Shown here piece after piece: positions 54,036 to 64,000 of a stretch of 64,000 nt of DNA. Where the stretch lies: the NCBI RefSeq assembly GCF_030247195.1, contig NC_080672.1, positions 386,339,037-386,403,036 on the forward strand. Direction: 5' to 3'. This DNA comes from Topomyia yanbarensis. Its lineage: Eukaryota; Arthropoda; Insecta; Diptera; Culicidae. Position 1 is the first letter of the stretch. The number at the start of each line of letters is the position of its first letter. Made by a program: the position numbers and the translations under genes. The notes beneath the pieces are model-generated. The model was not told the origin of the DNA. It did no database searches and saw only the letters and a program-made list of their open reading frames with translations.

Positions 54036-56170
54036 TTCACTTGATTCATTACCGATTTTTTGATAAAATAAAATATATTGATAAAATTAAATATTCTTGA
54101 CAATTTCGAGCAGTTTTTCGAGCACTATGCATTACCGCCTCTGATTTTAAGAATATTTGTTCTACCGACTTACTTACACCTCACGCGGCACCTGCTAGGT
54201 GTGCGAGCGCTAATTAACTTATTACGACTGACCTTTTCCAATCTGACGCAAAAGACTTTTATCATTTCGTCTGTGTAGACTTCTCTCTGAGAGAGTCTCA
54301 GACCTAAACAAAACATTATTTCCTCGCTCGCGAGAGTAAAGTCCCCGGCGAATGAATCAGTAGTTCATTATGATTCATACGCGGAAGCCTTTGTTTTCTA
54401 CCACGGCGTCGCCGCTGTGGCTAACGACAACAATTTATGTTTAATTAAACCAAACGTTTATCGCGGTTTCGTAAGCATATGGCTTGGAAAGCGCGATTGC
54501 ATCAGAATATCAGCTTAGCTTAAGGCTATAGCTGATGAAGTAACCTACTTCCGCGTTGCATCACGTGGAATTTGCCAGGGTTGATGCTGGCCGAAAACTA
54601 TGGGCGCTGCAAAGGGACATATATCACGACTTACGAATTTACGATTTTTTTACAGTCTTCGATAGGTGGTATCTACTAAACAAACTAACTCTCGCGCCGT
54701 GCGCGGATCACACTGTTTCATTACAATTTGACCCAAAAGACTTATCATTTCGTCTGTGTAGACTTTTCTCCGAGAGTCCCAGACCTAAACAAAACATTTT
54801 TTCTTCGCTCGCGAGAGTAAAGACCCCGGTGGATGAATCAGTAGTTCATTATGATTCATACGCGGAAGCCTTTATTTTCTACAACAGCGTCGCCGCTGTG
54901 GCTAACGACAACAATTTATGTTTAATTAAACAAAGCGTTTACTCGCTTCCGTAAGCATATATGGCTTGGAAAGCGCGATTGCATCAGAATATCAGCTAAG
55001 CTTAAGGCTATAAGGCTGGTGAAGTAACCTACTTCCGTGTTGCATCACTTTGCAATTTTCTAGGGATGATTCTGGCGCTGCACTATTAAGAATTTACACA
55101 ATGAATTAGTCGTCCGTATGTATTTTTTAACAAAATTTGACTCACCAAAATTCATTGTGTAAGTCTTCCTAAACAAAATTTGACTGTACTTTGTGGTTTT
55201 TGGATCTACGATTTCCGTTTTCATTTATCACACTTATAGTCGCTTCTTCTGTGCGCTATTTTTGTCTTCATAGCTTCGCGCATTTTAGTCTGTTTTTTTG
55301 TTTCGTTTTGTTTTTAATTTTTCACTGTGTATTTAAACTTGATTTATTGCAGCCTGGCTGAGTTCAACGCGCGTCACTTTAGTAACAATATTGCTAGTAA
55401 GACAATGATCACCCACAGTTTAACTTCGTGATCCTGATGGTCTGCCGAGTGTGACTCCAATCGATTAACTTTATTAACGTGGGGATCACCATTATTGTCC
55501 ACGTTTTTGGAGTTTGTTTTTTCCCATTATCTCACTCTAGTATTTGTAGTTTTTGTTTTATGCGAATTATAGTTGTACGCGATTAGACATTTTGGTTGCC
55601 CTTGTAATCTTTTTTCGTGCCGTTATGTGTTTACTTCATAGCACCATTTTCACCACGCTTATCTCATAGTTTTTCTTGTCACTGTATTTTGTAGTTTTTG
55701 CACCAAATTTGTTTGTTTTCTTAAACATTTATAAGTTTTACTTTAACTTCACTTTGTCACGGTCGCCATGAAAGCATTTTGACTGTCATCATTTCGTTAA
55801 GTACGAAGATGTCTCTACTGTGAGGCTTAAAACATTAATGACTTTAATGTCTGTTCAAAGTTAAAGCTAGACTTTAAAACTAACTTATCGTTTTTAATTT
55901 TCATCATCGGCATTCGGCCTGTTTCGACTGTTCTTCGCAGGAGATAAGTGATTGCTCGTACTGTGGTACAAAGTTATAAGGGACATATAGAGGATATCAC
56001 GACTTACGAAGTTGAGAAACGACTGTGGTCTTCGTTTTCTGATTTTGGTTTTATAACTCAACCTGTCGTTGGGATTTAGAACCGACTTGGTTCTAGCTTA
56101 GCAACGACGTGTTACCGAGCTTCGCACTTGCTTCCTTAAATTGTTGGAAAAAAATAATTATTTGTTTTTA
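54036..56170. repeat. Segmental tandem repeat, unit 2 (longer)
   Basis: Second copy of the 52572-54035 unit, with an extra ~0.67 kb (about 54300-54990) that resembles 51190-51480. Contains LINE-3'-end signatures near 54612 and 55940. The few differences between the units (single bases and small indels) indicate a fairly recent duplication. Confidence 0.8.
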
Positions 56171-56294
56171 GAGTTTCTTTCACCCGGAGAGTAAACGAGT
56201 AGATTCATAAGCCGGAAGTACGACTTATGATAGCTACGGTTCTCTAGCGGGTTGTACCTGAATAGGGAAAGAGAAAGAAAATATTTTTTTTTTG

Positions 56295-57191
56295 TAATGA
56301 GGATACTTCTCTGCTCCGGTGTGACGTCTTGGTACTGGTTCAGCCCTTATGGAATCACTACACCACTTACGCAAAAAAAAAAATCAACACGAACGCTTGG
56401 TGTTCATAAAAAAGACTGACTTTATTTTAGAATCCTAAAGCTATATATACAAATTCTTAACATAAAATTTCATCTATGGTTTGGTCCTAGCTATCCACCC
56501 TTCTCGCTCACTCCTATAATGTGTTTAATTCTCTTTCGCCGTTCATTCGGTACGGCAGATAATTAGGACCCCTACGCTAGATCGTTTGATGGCGGATAAC
56601 AATTCAAGTTTCTAATTCTTCTAGCTCGGGTAAACCATAATTTATTCAGTCGCCGTTGTTTCCGGCGCATGCAATTAAAACTTGACTCATCAACAAACTG
56701 AATACATTACATTGTTTAGACCGACTTTATTTTATGACCGCCGCTAGATCATCTTTGTTTTCTTTGGTCACCCTTCGCATGCGCAGCTGTAGGTATGTAC
56801 AATTGTCTTATTGTCGCACCCTTTGTTGCGGTCGTCCTTTTTGACGATTATTTATGATTATTGCTGTCGTCACTTTCGACGGTTATCTATTGTCGTACCT
56901 TCACCTTTTTCATGGTCATTGCCAAGCTAATCACTTATTGTAATCTTCACCAGTTTACCCGATGCCTCGGCCCTTTGGTGTTTAGGCCATCATTAACATA
57001 AGTGCATTATTATGCATCTTGAGACGCGAGGAACGATGCGTGATTACGGCTATCATGATGCGTTTCTTGGTAGAAATTCGACTCAACATAATGCTCCCTT
57101 GAGCACTTTATGGGTTGGTGGACTAAGACGTTCAGTACCAACTTTGATTGGTGCAATTAACATACCGCGAGGCTAGCGCTGCGCTCGACAC
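56295..57191 (-). repeat. Probable solo LTR (TG...CA, about 0.9 kb)
   Basis: Bounded by TGTAATGAGGATAC and GCTGCGCTCGACA. Read on the minus strand it has TATATATAGC near 56457 followed by AATAAA near 56428 and a ~130-base tail, as in a U3-R-U5 layout. No second LTR and no convincing target duplication were seen. A purine-rich GGGAAAGAGAAAGAAAAT lies outside it at 56265-56282, which would fit the opposite orientation, so the strand is uncertain. Confidence 0.4.
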
Positions 57192-59525
57192 AACCTTCGG
57201 CTTTTGTTTCTGGTTTATAAAACACCCGCTTTCTGAACACAGTTTTCTATGACCTGCATCGAAAAATTCTTTTAAAATTGGTGTCTTTTTACTGTGTGTC
57301 GTGTCCGTGGTTGATTTCGATCAGCATCGGCATTCGGCCTGTTTTCAAAGTTCTTCGCAGGAGATAAGTTGCTAGTATTTTAGTACAAAGTTATAAGGGA
57401 CATATAGAGGATATCACGACTTATGCCTTTTCCACATGAAAACCACAACAATCACTTAGAGTTGGAAGATTTTTTTCTTTGACATAATATCTACACTTGT
57501 ACAACGATCACACAGAGGTGGAGGATTTTCTTCGCTATGATAACCACAAGTGTGGAACAATCACACAGATATGGCTTAGGTACTTACCACTTGTACCTTC
57601 TTCGCCGCTTCCAACTGTTTCTGTGTGTCTTCCGAGAGATGTTCGATTTTAACAGCCAGATCGGGGATCTGCAAAAAAACCACAGCTTCCTTTCTTCTTT
57701 GGTCAGATTTGGCGTTTCCGCCCACTATTGTGACTTACACTATGTAGCGGTACTTCTACCGCTGTCACCAGATGAAGTGGGGGCCGGTGGGTTACAACTA
57801 TTGAAAACTTACACTACAAAGCACTGAAGATTCAGAGGTTAATGTTCTACACTGTGGAAGCTGATCACGGTGCAATTCTATTTTAGTTGACAATGACCAG
57901 TTTGACATACGTATTTTTGTTTACATCGTGGTCACGCACGGCGATACCAGATGATGTGCAGCGTCTGCAAATGTTCCCTAGCAGTAAATTCTTTTGGATC
58001 AACTTTGAAATGTAAGTGATCAGAACTGTGGGTTGTTTCTTATAAATTATACGATTTAATCATCTACAATTGTGGGACTGTTCACGACTGCTGTCTTCGT
58101 TTTCTGATTTTAGTGTTACAGCACAGCCTTTGTGTTTTGTTTTTGTTTTATAAAACAAGCGCTTTCGGAACACAGTCTTCTGTGACCTGAATCGGAAATT
58201 CTTTTAAAATTGTATTTTTACCGTGTCCTTTGTTGATTCAGATCAGAATCGGCATTCGGCATGTTTCAAGTGTTCTTCGCAGGAGATAAGTGATTGCTCG
58301 TACTGTGGTACGAAGTTATAAGGGACATATAGAGGATATCACGACTTACGAAGTTACGAAACGGCTGCAGTCACTGTTTTTTGATTTTGGTTTAATAACT
58401 CAGCCTTCGTCTTTTGTGTCTGGTTTATAAAACACCCACTTTCTGAACACAGTTTTCTATGACCTGCATCTAAAATTCTTTTAAAACTGTTGTCTTTTTA
58501 CTGTGTACCGTATCCGTGGTTGATATCGATCAGCATTGGCATTCGGCTTGTTTCAAGTGTTCTTCGCAGGAGATAAGTGATTGCTCGTAGTGTAGTACAA
58601 AGTTATAAGGGACATATAGGGGATATCACGACTTACGAAGTTACGAAACGATTGCAGTCTTCGTTTTCTGGTTTTTATTTTAAAACTCAACAATTGTCTT
58701 TTGTTTCTGATTTATAAAACACCCGCTTTCTAAAAACAGTCTTCTGTGACCTGCATCTGAAATTCTTATAAATTTGTTTTATTTTTACCGTGTTGGTACA
58801 CAATCTGTTGTTGATTAAGATCGGCATCGGCATGTTTCGAGTGTTATTCGCAGGAGATAAGTGATTGCTCGTACTGTGGTACAAAGTTATAAGGGACATA
58901 TAGAGGATATCACGACTTACGAAGTTACGTGTCATTTGAGTGTATCGGTATGGTTTTCTAATTGGTTGATCACCTGTGTTTGGTGATCACAAGTATTCAC
59001 AGTTTTTTTTTGAGTTGAATAGGCCCATCTTAAGTCAGTATCACTGTCACTTGGTCACCATGTGGCGTTTTAACTCTTCTACAGTAATTTAACTAGAATG
59101 TAACCGGAATGTCATCGAAGCGACGTACACCCTTTGTTAGTTGGACAGTGAATGTGAATGCGCTTGGGAACTAAGAGTTGAAATATGAGCAGGACACGTT
59201 TTTGTCGTGTCAGCATTATTGAGACCTTTGGGTCTTGACCCAAAAAGATGCCATTCCTCGTTTTCGATTTTGTTTCCATACCTCAACCTTCGTCTTTTAT
59301 AGTTAGTTTATAAAACACCCGCTTTCTGATCACGGTCTTTTGTGACCTGCATCTGAAAATCTTATAAATTTGTTGTATTTTTACTGTGTACCATGTCCGT
59401 TGTTGATTCAGATCAGCATCGGCACTCGGCATGTTTGGAGTGTTCTTCGCAGGAGATAAGTGATTGCTCGTACTGTGGCACAAAGTTATAAGGGACAAAT
59501 AGGGGATATCACGGCTTACAAATTT
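57192..59525 (-). repeat. Tandem array of LINE 3'-end units, second block
   Basis: More copies of the ~285-bp unit, with signatures near 57352, 58275, 58565, 58850 and 59450. 57440-58080 and 58930-59250 are unrelated inserts. On the minus strand the units read RDILYMSLITLYHSTSNHLSP and similar, again the C-terminal end of an I-like LINE ORF. Variation among units is modest. Confidence 0.8.
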
Positions 59526-60082
59526 GTGGTCCTCTCGTCTTATATCTTAAGTGCTTTTTCGAAAATTAATTTGTACAGACGCGGCCGACGGTGGCCACTG
59601 ATTTTATATGACAGGAGTAGTAGTTTATCAATCGAATGAGTTAACACAGTTTCTTAGGTTTATTGACTATATCCATTCTGCACGTCACACGTCTGTTACG
59701 CGTAATTACCCCTGACTACTTCCAAACCTAGGCACAGAAAAAATTTATTTTCAGGATTTTTTGATGTTTCGTTTTTTATTGACAATTTGCTGCATAAGAC
59801 CCTTTGCATTATTACATTTTTTTTCACTTTTCACTTATGGTTTAGGAATGCACTTTTACCTTGTCTTTTTATGTACTCCAGGAACTCGTCAATATGGTCC
59901 CATGTCTCCAGCGGGATGTCTTCCATGTTGCTCTCGGGATTACTCTTGGTGATGCTGGCATTTTTTCTTAGAATTTTTGTAGAAAATCTACCACTGTTCC
60001 CTACTATTTGTGAATGTTTTTTTGCTAATCTTTCACTTTCACTTCACTTTTGATTGTTTGTGAATAGTTTATAAAGGTCTTT
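59526..60082 (-). pseudogene. Remnant with a short coding-like segment
   Basis: On the minus strand, about 59955-59860 reads as SNPESNMEDIPLETWDHIDE and FLEYIKRQ, and then reaches a possible GT donor or the end of the open frame. It lies 130 bases after the small membrane ORF, in the same direction. It looks like the start of a second gene of one mobile element, but the family is not recognised. The rest of the stretch holds nothing identifiable. Confidence 0.35.
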
Positions 60083-60289
60083 TTACACTATATTAATTTT
60101 CTGGAGTTTGATCTCCTTTTCGGTGGCCTTGCCAACCATGTCCTTAGTGTATTTGTTGCACATTTTTAGCAAGAAATACGCAACCATGGTTACTGCGATC
60201 AGGCATAGTGCACCTGCTGCCAAGGTGTTTTCACTGACACTGCTGGTAGCTGTTGATGTGATGATCTCATCACTGCTAAACCAGCCCAT
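60083..60289 (-). CDS. Small single-pass membrane protein ORF (unknown family)
   Basis: 68 residues, ATG at 60289-60287 and a stop at 60085-60083. The start MGWFSSDE fits an N-myristoylation signal (Gly2, Ser at position 6). Residues 23-43 (TLAAGALCLIAVTMVAYFLLK) form one clear hydrophobic segment, followed by a Lys-rich tail. An A-rich leader precedes the ATG. Its surroundings are mobile-element debris, with three CACTGCCGTTGC copies just upstream on its own strand (near 60341, 60390 and 60423). I infer an accessory ORF of a retroelement rather than a host gene. The family is not recognised, and a chance ORF is not excluded. Confidence 0.5.
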   Translation of the reverse strand: MGWFSSDEIITSTATSSVSENTLAAGALCLIAVTMVAYFLLKMCNKYTKDMVGKATEKEIKLQKINIV

Positions 60290-60679
60290 TGTAATACTTT
60301 TTTTTTCCAGAAAATTGTATGTTAATCTTTATTCTCTGTTCACTGCCGTTGCATTTTTTTTCACTTAATATTTTTTTCTCGGTCAGATTCACTGCCGTTG
60401 CCATTTAAAACTCGGCAAGTTCACTGCCGTTGCGGTCGCCATGAAAATAACTTGGATCGGTATGAAAATAACTTGGATGTTTGAATGCTGAATGTCAACT
60501 TGATTTTTATTTTTCAAATCACTTATTTATATTCCCTAATACATGTGTGCTTAACTTACGCTAATTAGTAACGGCGTTACTATTTTCTTATTGGCTAGTT
60601 GCGTTTATTCCTAATGTATGTTCGATATGTGTGGGGAGACGTGGTTAGTGCTCATCGCTGTTGGCTCAAGCAGAAATGG

Positions 60680-60684
<5 letters not shown>

Positions 60685-60756
<72 letters not shown>
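60685..60756. repeat. (AG)n microsatellite
   Basis: About 36 uninterrupted AG dinucleotides. The 68-codon plus-strand ORF across it is an artefact of the repeat. Confidence 0.95.
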
Positions 60757-60761
<5 letters not shown>

Positions 60762-61235
60762 GTGCGGGAGTTAGTCTAATCCGATCGTGTTGGCTTGGTG
60801 GGTGAATCATCTGCACTGAAATGCACTATGACTAGCATGTGCTGTTGGTTTTTTTTGTCTTCGTATTGTCGAACCGGGGGACTGGGTCAGGCAAGTTATA
60901 TAATCGTTCTGCTTTAGTTTTTTTTTAAAACAATTCTGATTATGAGATGTATCGTCACGATAATTGTGGTTAGTGACAACCATGATATAATTGATTGTAA
61001 ATATTCCATGCCTTACGTGTTACTTCCTGATGTAGTCAAGAATATCTTGCCTTGGAGCCGTAGGCAAAGATGGATATATAGTGTTATTCTCCTCTTTAGC
61101 CTTCAGACTCTCGGTGTCGTGTAACGGAATTTCAATATCCTGAGTCGGTACCCTTATATTTTTTTTATTCATTTCGTTTATTTGATAGGCACAAATGCGT
61201 TAGCTTGGCGGTGCCAAATTCTTTTGTTTTTACAT
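60757..61235. other. Spacer without recognised features
   Basis: AT-rich DNA with short chance ORFs. Confidence 0.4.
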
Positions 61236-61600
61236 TTTGTATATTTTAAAACTAGGAGGTTGAAATATTTTTTTAAAAAAGAAAAATTTTACAGCTATCT
61301 TAAGACTAGAAATAAGATTCTATATACAAGAGAGGGGGCGAAAGATTTTTTTTATGAAAAAATTTTAAAACAAGGAATTCAATAGTAATAATTTTTAGGA
61401 AATATTTACAGTTATCTTAAAACTAACAATATAGTTTGGTACACAAAAGGGGGAACAAATATTTATGAGAAAATTCGCAGGTGTTTTAAGACTAGGGATA
61501 CAATTCTATTTACAAGATGGGGGACAATAGTTTTAACAAAGAGGTAAAATTACAACTATCTTAAAACTAGGAATACAGAATACAAATTTGAACTTTTTTA
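61236..61600 (-). repeat. Degenerate ~110-bp tandem repeats in the LINE 3' flank
   Basis: Four or so imperfect units share CTATCTTAA.ACTAGGAATA, TTCTATTTACAAGA and GGGGG.ACAA words (near 61293, 61409, 61490, 61556). They lie 3' of the minus-strand LINE ORF and may be part of its 3' UTR. Confidence 0.55.
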
Positions 61601-61950
61601 GCGGAGACTTATGCTTGGTCAAGATATTCAGAGGGGGGCTGTAGAAGCAGTTGCATCAAGGACAGGGGAGAGAAAGCGTAGATGGTGACCGGGAGAGAAG
61701 AGCAAAACTTGCAACTTTCGCTCAAACGGGAGATCAGCGAAAGATTACCGCCTCAGTCTAGTAGGTCGGATTGGCGGATGGTATTCTTCGGACCCGCGGG
61801 GAATCCTTCAAAAGTCATCGGACCTTGAGTCGCTCTCGCTTCAGTTTCCGTAGTGGTAAGTGCGACGGCGGTTACATAGTTGCAGACTGGAGCTGATCGG
61901 TCCCACAAGGCAAGAGAAAGCTTCTAAAACGAGGAATAAAAAGAGAGGGG
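61601..61950 (-). other. 3' untranslated region of the I-like LINE (inferred)
   Basis: Follows the ORF stop on the minus strand. GA-rich on the plus strand, with no ORF. The element's 3' end was not located. Confidence 0.4.
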
Positions 61951-64000
61951 CTAAATTGGGATATTTGTCGTTTTTATGAAAGTATAAATAAGGGACATAT
62001 AGGAGAAATCACGATTTGCCAGTATATCTCGGACTGGGACATTGGGTGGTCTACCTCGGGCCCGAAGGGAATCCTTTAACTGAGACCTGGCGTCCAAGTA
62101 CCCGGCGCATACCCAGACAACGTGCTCGATGTCGTGATAGCCCTCGTCACAAGCGCACAGACTACTCTCCGCAAGCCCAATACGCCGCAGATGCGCATCC
62201 AAGGTGTAGTGGTTGGACATAAGTCGGGACATTACACGAATAAAATCCCGACCCACATCCATCCCCCTGAACCAAGGCTTCGTTGATACCTTTGGGATAA
62301 TGGAATGTAGCCATCGTCCAAGTTCACCATTGCTCCACGAGGTTTGCCAACTGTTGAGTGTCCTCTGACGACAAATACTAAAAAATTCGTTGAAGCAGAT
62401 TGGTCTTTCGTATATGTCACCATTTGATGCGCCCACCTTTGCTAATGAGTCGGCCTTTTCATTGCCCGGGATAGAGCAATGAGAGGGGACCCAAACAAAG
62501 GTAATTTGATAAGATTTTTCAGATAACGTACACAAGGACTCCCGTATCTTCCCCAGGAAATATGGGAATTGCTTTTTGGGCTTCATCGCACGAAGAGCCT
62601 CGATGGAGCTGAGGCTGTCCGAAATGATGAAGTAGTGATCTGTGGGCAGAGTGTCGATGATCCCAAGGGTGTACTGAATTGCAGCTAACTCTGCGACGTA
62701 AACTGAAGCGGGATCATTGAGCTTGAATGAAGCGGTGATAGTATTGTTGAAGATACCGAAGCCAGTGGACCCATCGAGATTTGATCCGTCAGTGTAGAAC
62801 ATTTTGTCACAGTCGACTTCTCGGAATTTATTATAAAATATATTGGGGATCACTTGCGGGCGTATATGGTCCGGGATTCCACGAATCTCTTCCTTCATGG
62901 ATGTGTCGAAGAATACAGTAGAATCAGAAGTATCTAGGAAACGAACACGGCTGGGAGTATATGAAGAAGGATTAATGCTCTGTGCCATGTAGTCGAAGTA
63001 CAAGGCCATAAATCGGGTTCGAGAATTAAGCTCGACGAGCCTCTCGAAGTTTTCAATCACCAACGGGTTCAGAATGTCGCATCGGATGAGCAATCGATAT
63101 GAGAGTTCCCAAAATCGATTTTTTAGCGGAAGAACGCCCGCCAGCACTTCGAGACTCATCGTATGGGTCGAGTGCATGCAACCCAAGGCAATGCGCAAGC
63201 AACGATACTGGATTCTCTCCAGTTTGATGAAGTGTATGTTCGCAGCGGAGCGGAAACAGAAACACCCGTACTCCATCACCGACAATATCGTTGTTTGGTA
63301 CAACCTGATCAGGTCTCCTGGGTGAGCACCCCACCATGTTCCAGTTATTGTTCGGAGAAAATTGATCCTTTGTTGGCATTTCTGTTTCAGATACCTAATG
63401 TGACATCACCAGGTACCTTTAGAGTCGAACCAGACCCCGAGATATTTAAATGTGAAAACCTGGTTGATCGTTGCACCCATTAATAGAAGCTGGAGTTGCG
63501 CCGGCTCACGCTTCCTAGAAAAAACAACCAACTCAGTTTTCTCCGTGGAGAACTCAATACCCAGCTGAAGAGCCCAAGCAGACAAATTGTCCAACGTATT
63601 TTGTAATGGTCCTTGCAAGTCGGCAGCTTTGGGCCCTGTAACAGAGACCACCCCGTCGTCTGCAAGTTGCCTTAGCGTGCATGAATTGGCAAGACAATCG
63701 TCAATGTCATTCACGTAGAAATTGTAGAGCAGGGGGCTTAGACATGAGCCCTGGGGAAGACCCATGTAGCTAAATCGCGATGTTGTTAAATCGCCATGCG
63801 AAAAGTGCATGTGCTTTTCAGACAACAGGTTTAGCAAAAAGTTATTTAAAATTGGCGAAAGACCATGCTGGTGCAGCTTCTCTGACAGAATGTTGATAGA
63901 AACTGAGTCAAAAGCCCCCTTAATATCCAAGAAGACTGATGCCATCTGCTCTTTGTTAGCATAGGCCATTTGGATTTCTGTAGAAAGCAACGCAAGGCAA
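61951..64000 (-). pseudogene. I-clade-like LINE ORF2, 3' part (RT and RNase H), one nonsense codon
   Basis: One frame runs from the window edge to 61951, interrupted only by a TGA at 63408-63406 where a Trp-containing sequence is expected. The upstream part (63990-63409) is RT palm and thumb: FLDIKGAFDSV (catalytic Asp), GLPQGSCLSPLLYNFYVND, RQLADDGVVS (the YADD box with Leu) and FKYLGVWFDSKGTW. The downstream part carries an RNase H domain at about 62800-62440, with FYTDGSN, AELAA, ISDSLSSIEAL and WVPSHCSIPGNEKADSLAK giving the Asp, Glu, Asp and Asp/His set. A C-terminal CDEGYHDIEHVVWVC Cys-His motif follows. RT plus RNase H is characteristic of I and related clades. The endonuclease and ORF1 lie outside the window. 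A single stop means recent inactivation. Confidence 0.88.

Noticed and set aside
47935..59525. Telomeric or centromeric satellite
   Set aside because: Only about a dozen units, interspersed with other DNA and clearly matching the end of a LINE ORF; no simple telomeric repeat is present.
60599..60805. Plus-strand ORF with an Arg-Glu repeat
   Set aside because: It is the translation of the (AG)n microsatellite.

Overview
This window reads as nuclear DNA of a dipteran insect, most likely a mosquito (inference). Three intron-bearing housekeeping or developmental genes with short coding exons sit in AT-rich DNA packed with degenerate retrotransposons, MITEs, tandem arrays and long inverted repeats. 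There are no bacterial-style operons, and I found no tRNA or rRNA gene. 

The three host genes are: (1) a mitochondrial-type cytochrome P450 on the + strand at about 11.1-13.2 kb, recognised as the Halloween gene disembodied (CYP302A1), the ecdysteroid C22-hydroxylase; (2) ribosomal protein L14 (eL14) on the - strand at 34.7-36.7 kb, with a TOP-like 5' end and an intron directly after the ATG; (3) a GLTP-fold ceramide-1-phosphate transfer protein on the + strand at 42.5-45.5 kb, with a 2.4-kb intron full of MITEs. They are functionally unrelated and appear to be independently transcribed. 

Layout: 0-3.5 kb is unassigned intergenic DNA. 3.5-10.5 kb holds a duplicated segment and two decayed R1-like non-LTR retrotransposon copies. 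The P450 follows. 15.0-19.4 kb is a 4.4-kb fold-back structure, and 19.7-24.6 kb is a 4.8-kb insertion with TIRs and a TA target duplication. 25-29.4 kb holds a tRNA-derived SINE and two more R1-like fragments. 29.4-30.2 kb is a 777-bp, essentially perfect palindrome. 30.7-34.1 kb is an inverted duplicate of 3.5-4.9 kb, broken by a non-autonomous LTR element that itself carries a MITE with internal tandem repeats. RpL14 follows, then a three-level nest of MITEs at 37.1-38.0 kb, then the CPTP gene. From 47.9 to 59.5 kb lies a tandem array derived from the 3' end of a LINE, interrupted by a 1.5-2.1 kb segmental duplication and a probable solo LTR. 59.8-60.3 kb has a small membrane-protein ORF. 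61.9 kb to the window end is the 3' part of an I-clade-like LINE (RT plus RNase H) on the - strand. 

No new multi-gene system was found. The most unusual items are the perfect palindrome, the LINE-3'-end satellite, the nested MITEs, the GC-AG intron in the P450 and the small putatively myristoylated membrane ORF.
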